From the NCBI GenBank assembly GCA_009781535.1, contig WQXX01000076.1, forward strand, positions 1-5,759: 5,759 nt of DNA. Direction: 5' to 3'. The stretch comes from Coriobacteriia bacterium (GTDB taxonomy: Bacteria > Actinomycetota > Coriobacteriia > Coriobacteriales > UBA8131). The position numbers and the translations under genes are program-made. Numbering within the stretch: position 1 is the stretch's first letter; the number at the start of each line of letters is the position of its first letter. Below the pieces are notes generated by a model. It had not been told where the DNA came from and did not search any database. It saw nothing but the letters and a program-made list of their open reading frames with translations. Below, in pieces: positions 4,452 to 5,759 of the stretch.

Positions 4452-5759
4452 CTATGTGGCGCTGCCATCGGTTGTACCCGGTGATGACAGCTCCTTTGCT
4501 GCTTTAATGCGTGCGTTTCTACTTGTGCTCCAGCCTTCGATGATGCGCTGCTCGGTGCGCTCGAGTGCCAGAGCACCGTCTGGCACATCATTGGTTATCA
4601 CGCTACCGGCTCCGGTGACTACATCAGAGCCGATCGTGACCGGCGCTACCAACATGGTATCACTTCCCATGAAGCTCCGGTCACCGATAATGGTGGCGTG
4701 TTTTGCGAAACCGTCGTAATTGCAGGTGACGGTAGCTGCGCCGATGTTCACGTCCTCGCCGATTGTTGCATCCCCGATATAACTGAGGTGCGGCACCTTG
4801 CTGCGCGCGCCTATCACGGACTTCTTGATCTCGACGTGGGTGCCAGCCTTTGAGCCCGTACGCATGAGGGTACCTGGGCGCAGATAGGCGCGCGGCCCAA
4901 CGCGCACAGCATCCTCGAGGACCACGTTGTCAAGAACGCTTTCCTCGATCACGCAGCCGGCTCCGATGGTAGAATCCTTAACCCGTGTATTCGGCCCCAG
5001 CACACAGCCTGTGCCTATGGTGGTCGAACCAGTGAGTATGGTGAGCGGCAGCAACTCCACATCGCCAGCGATGACAACCTCTGGGTTTATCCATACCATA
5101 CGAGGGTCGAGCATCGTCACGCCGGCGCGCATGTGTGCCTGGTTGATGCGTTGTTGGGCGATGGTTGTTGCGGCGGCAAGCTGAACACGGTCATTGACGC
5201 CGAGCGTCTCGTTTGCATCGGCGCATCGGTATGCCAAAACCTTGCCGCCGACGTTGCGAATCTTTTCCAGAGTATCAGTAAGGTAGTATTCGCCCTGCTT
5301 GTTATCAACGGTAAGGGCATCAAGGCTTGTAAGCAGGAAGGCGATACGGAAGCAGTACATGCCGCTGTTGACCTCTGTTATATCACGCTGCTCAGGGCTT
5401 GCGTCAACCTGCTCGACAATGCGCTCGACAGCGCCGGATGCGTCGCGGATGATGCGTCCGTAACCTGTCGGGTCATCAGCGATGAAGGTCACCACACTCG
5501 CATCAGCTTTCTGCTCATGATGCGTCCATACGAGGTCTGAGATAGTATCGGCAGTAAGCAAGGGGGTATCGCCACAAAGCACAAGCAAAGTTGCGCTTGG
5601 GTCCTGTTGTGTTAAAGCCGTAAGCTGGTCGCGCGCCATCATAACAGCATGACCCGTGCCCTTTCGTTCTTCCTGGAATACCGTGATGGTATCAGCGACA
5701 AGCGGACTGACAAGCTCGCGCTCGTAGCCGACAATCGTGATGATGTCGTCACATCCTGC
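4452..5759 (-). CDS. glmU: Bifunctional N-acetylglucosamine-1-phosphate uridyltransferase / glucosamine-1-phosphate acetyltransferase (N-terminus beyond the window)
   Basis: A cytoplasmic two-domain enzyme that acetylates glucosamine-1-phosphate and then joins it to UTP, giving UDP-GlcNAc for peptidoglycan. The frame stays open to the right edge, giving 435 residues; about 45 N-terminal residues with the LAAGxGTRM nucleotide motif are outside. The uridyltransferase part shows KGTGHAV, CGDTPLL with the metal-binding Asp, GYGRI, RIVEQVDA, VNSGMY and VNDRVQL with the metal-binding Asn. The acetyltransferase part is a left-handed beta helix of hexapeptide repeats, with RPGT, VEIKK, PHLSYIGD (catalytic His) and CNYDGFAK, matching E. 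coli R333, K351, H363, Y366, N386 and K392. The internal ATG at 5642 is not the start, because conserved sequence (QEERKGTGHAV) continues upstream of it. The gene leads the glmU-prs-pth cluster as seen here. Confidence 0.97.
   Translation of the reverse strand, partial: AGCDDIITIVGYERELVSPLVADTITVFQEERKGTGHAVMMARDQLTALTQQDPSATLLVLCGDTPLLTADTISDLVWTHHEQKADASVVTFIADDPTGYGRIIRDASGAVERIVEQVDASPEQRDITEVNSGMYCFRIAFLLTSLDALTVDNKQGEYYLTDTLEKIRNVGGKVLAYRCADANETLGVNDRVQLAAATTIAQQRINQAHMRAGVTMLDPRMVWINPEVVIAGDVELLPLTILTGSTTIGTGCVLGPNTRVKDSTIGAGCVIEESVLDNVVLEDAVRVGPRAYLRPGTLMRTGSKAGTHVEIKKSVIGARSKVPHLSYIGDATIGEDVNIGAATVTCNYDGFAKHATIIGDRSFMGSDTMLVAPVTIGSDVVTGAGSVITNDVPDGALALERTEQRIIEGWSTSRNARIKAAKELSSPGTTDGSAT

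Noticed and set aside
5640..5642. ATG as the glmU start
   Set aside because: Conserved GlmU sequence including KGTGHAV continues upstream in frame to the window edge, so this is an internal Met.
1..5759. A new defence, mobile or biosynthetic system
   Set aside because: Every gene falls into a well-known family with intact motifs. I see no transposase, integrase, CRISPR repeat or att-like site.

Overview
The window looks like ordinary chromosomal DNA from an actinobacterium. My best guess is a member of the Coriobacteriia (Eggerthella/Slackia/Cryptobacterium-like). Three things point that way. The order glmU-prs-pth is common in Gram-positive bacteria and Actinomycetota. PRPP synthetase carries the actinobacterial-style SPDxGR substrate loop. 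Two genes also appear to start leaderless, with a perfect TATAAT box exactly 6 nt before the start codon, a habit frequent in Actinomycetota. Base composition is moderate by eye. The taxonomic call is inference, not measured.

Layout, left to right. At 1-233 on the minus strand is the N-terminal part of a CPA1-type Na+/H+ antiporter, which runs off the left edge. A short divergent intergenic region follows. At 310-1080 on the plus strand is a biotin--protein ligase of the non-repressor type that appears to lack the usual C-terminal SH3-like domain. At 1142-2572 on the plus strand is a MATE multidrug/Na+ antiporter with its own leaderless promoter and a tandem 15-bp repeat just upstream. At 2573-2705 is a convergent intergenic gap in which I see no convincing terminator. 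From 2706 to the right edge the minus strand carries a co-oriented cluster transcribed right to left: glmU (N-terminus beyond the window), prs and pth.

The minus-strand cluster supplies core functions. GlmU makes UDP-GlcNAc for the cell wall, Prs makes PRPP for nucleotide, His and Trp synthesis, and Pth recycles peptidyl-tRNA. The left half holds two unrelated membrane transporters and the enzyme that biotinylates carboxylase subunits.

I found no mobile element, CRISPR array, RNA gene or obvious new multi-gene system. The features worth a second look are regulatory or structural: the paired TATAAT-N6-start promoters, the tandem repeat abutting the MATE promoter, a perfect 14-bp palindrome inside the ligase gene, the truncated ligase, and a roughly 22-residue insertion in Pth.
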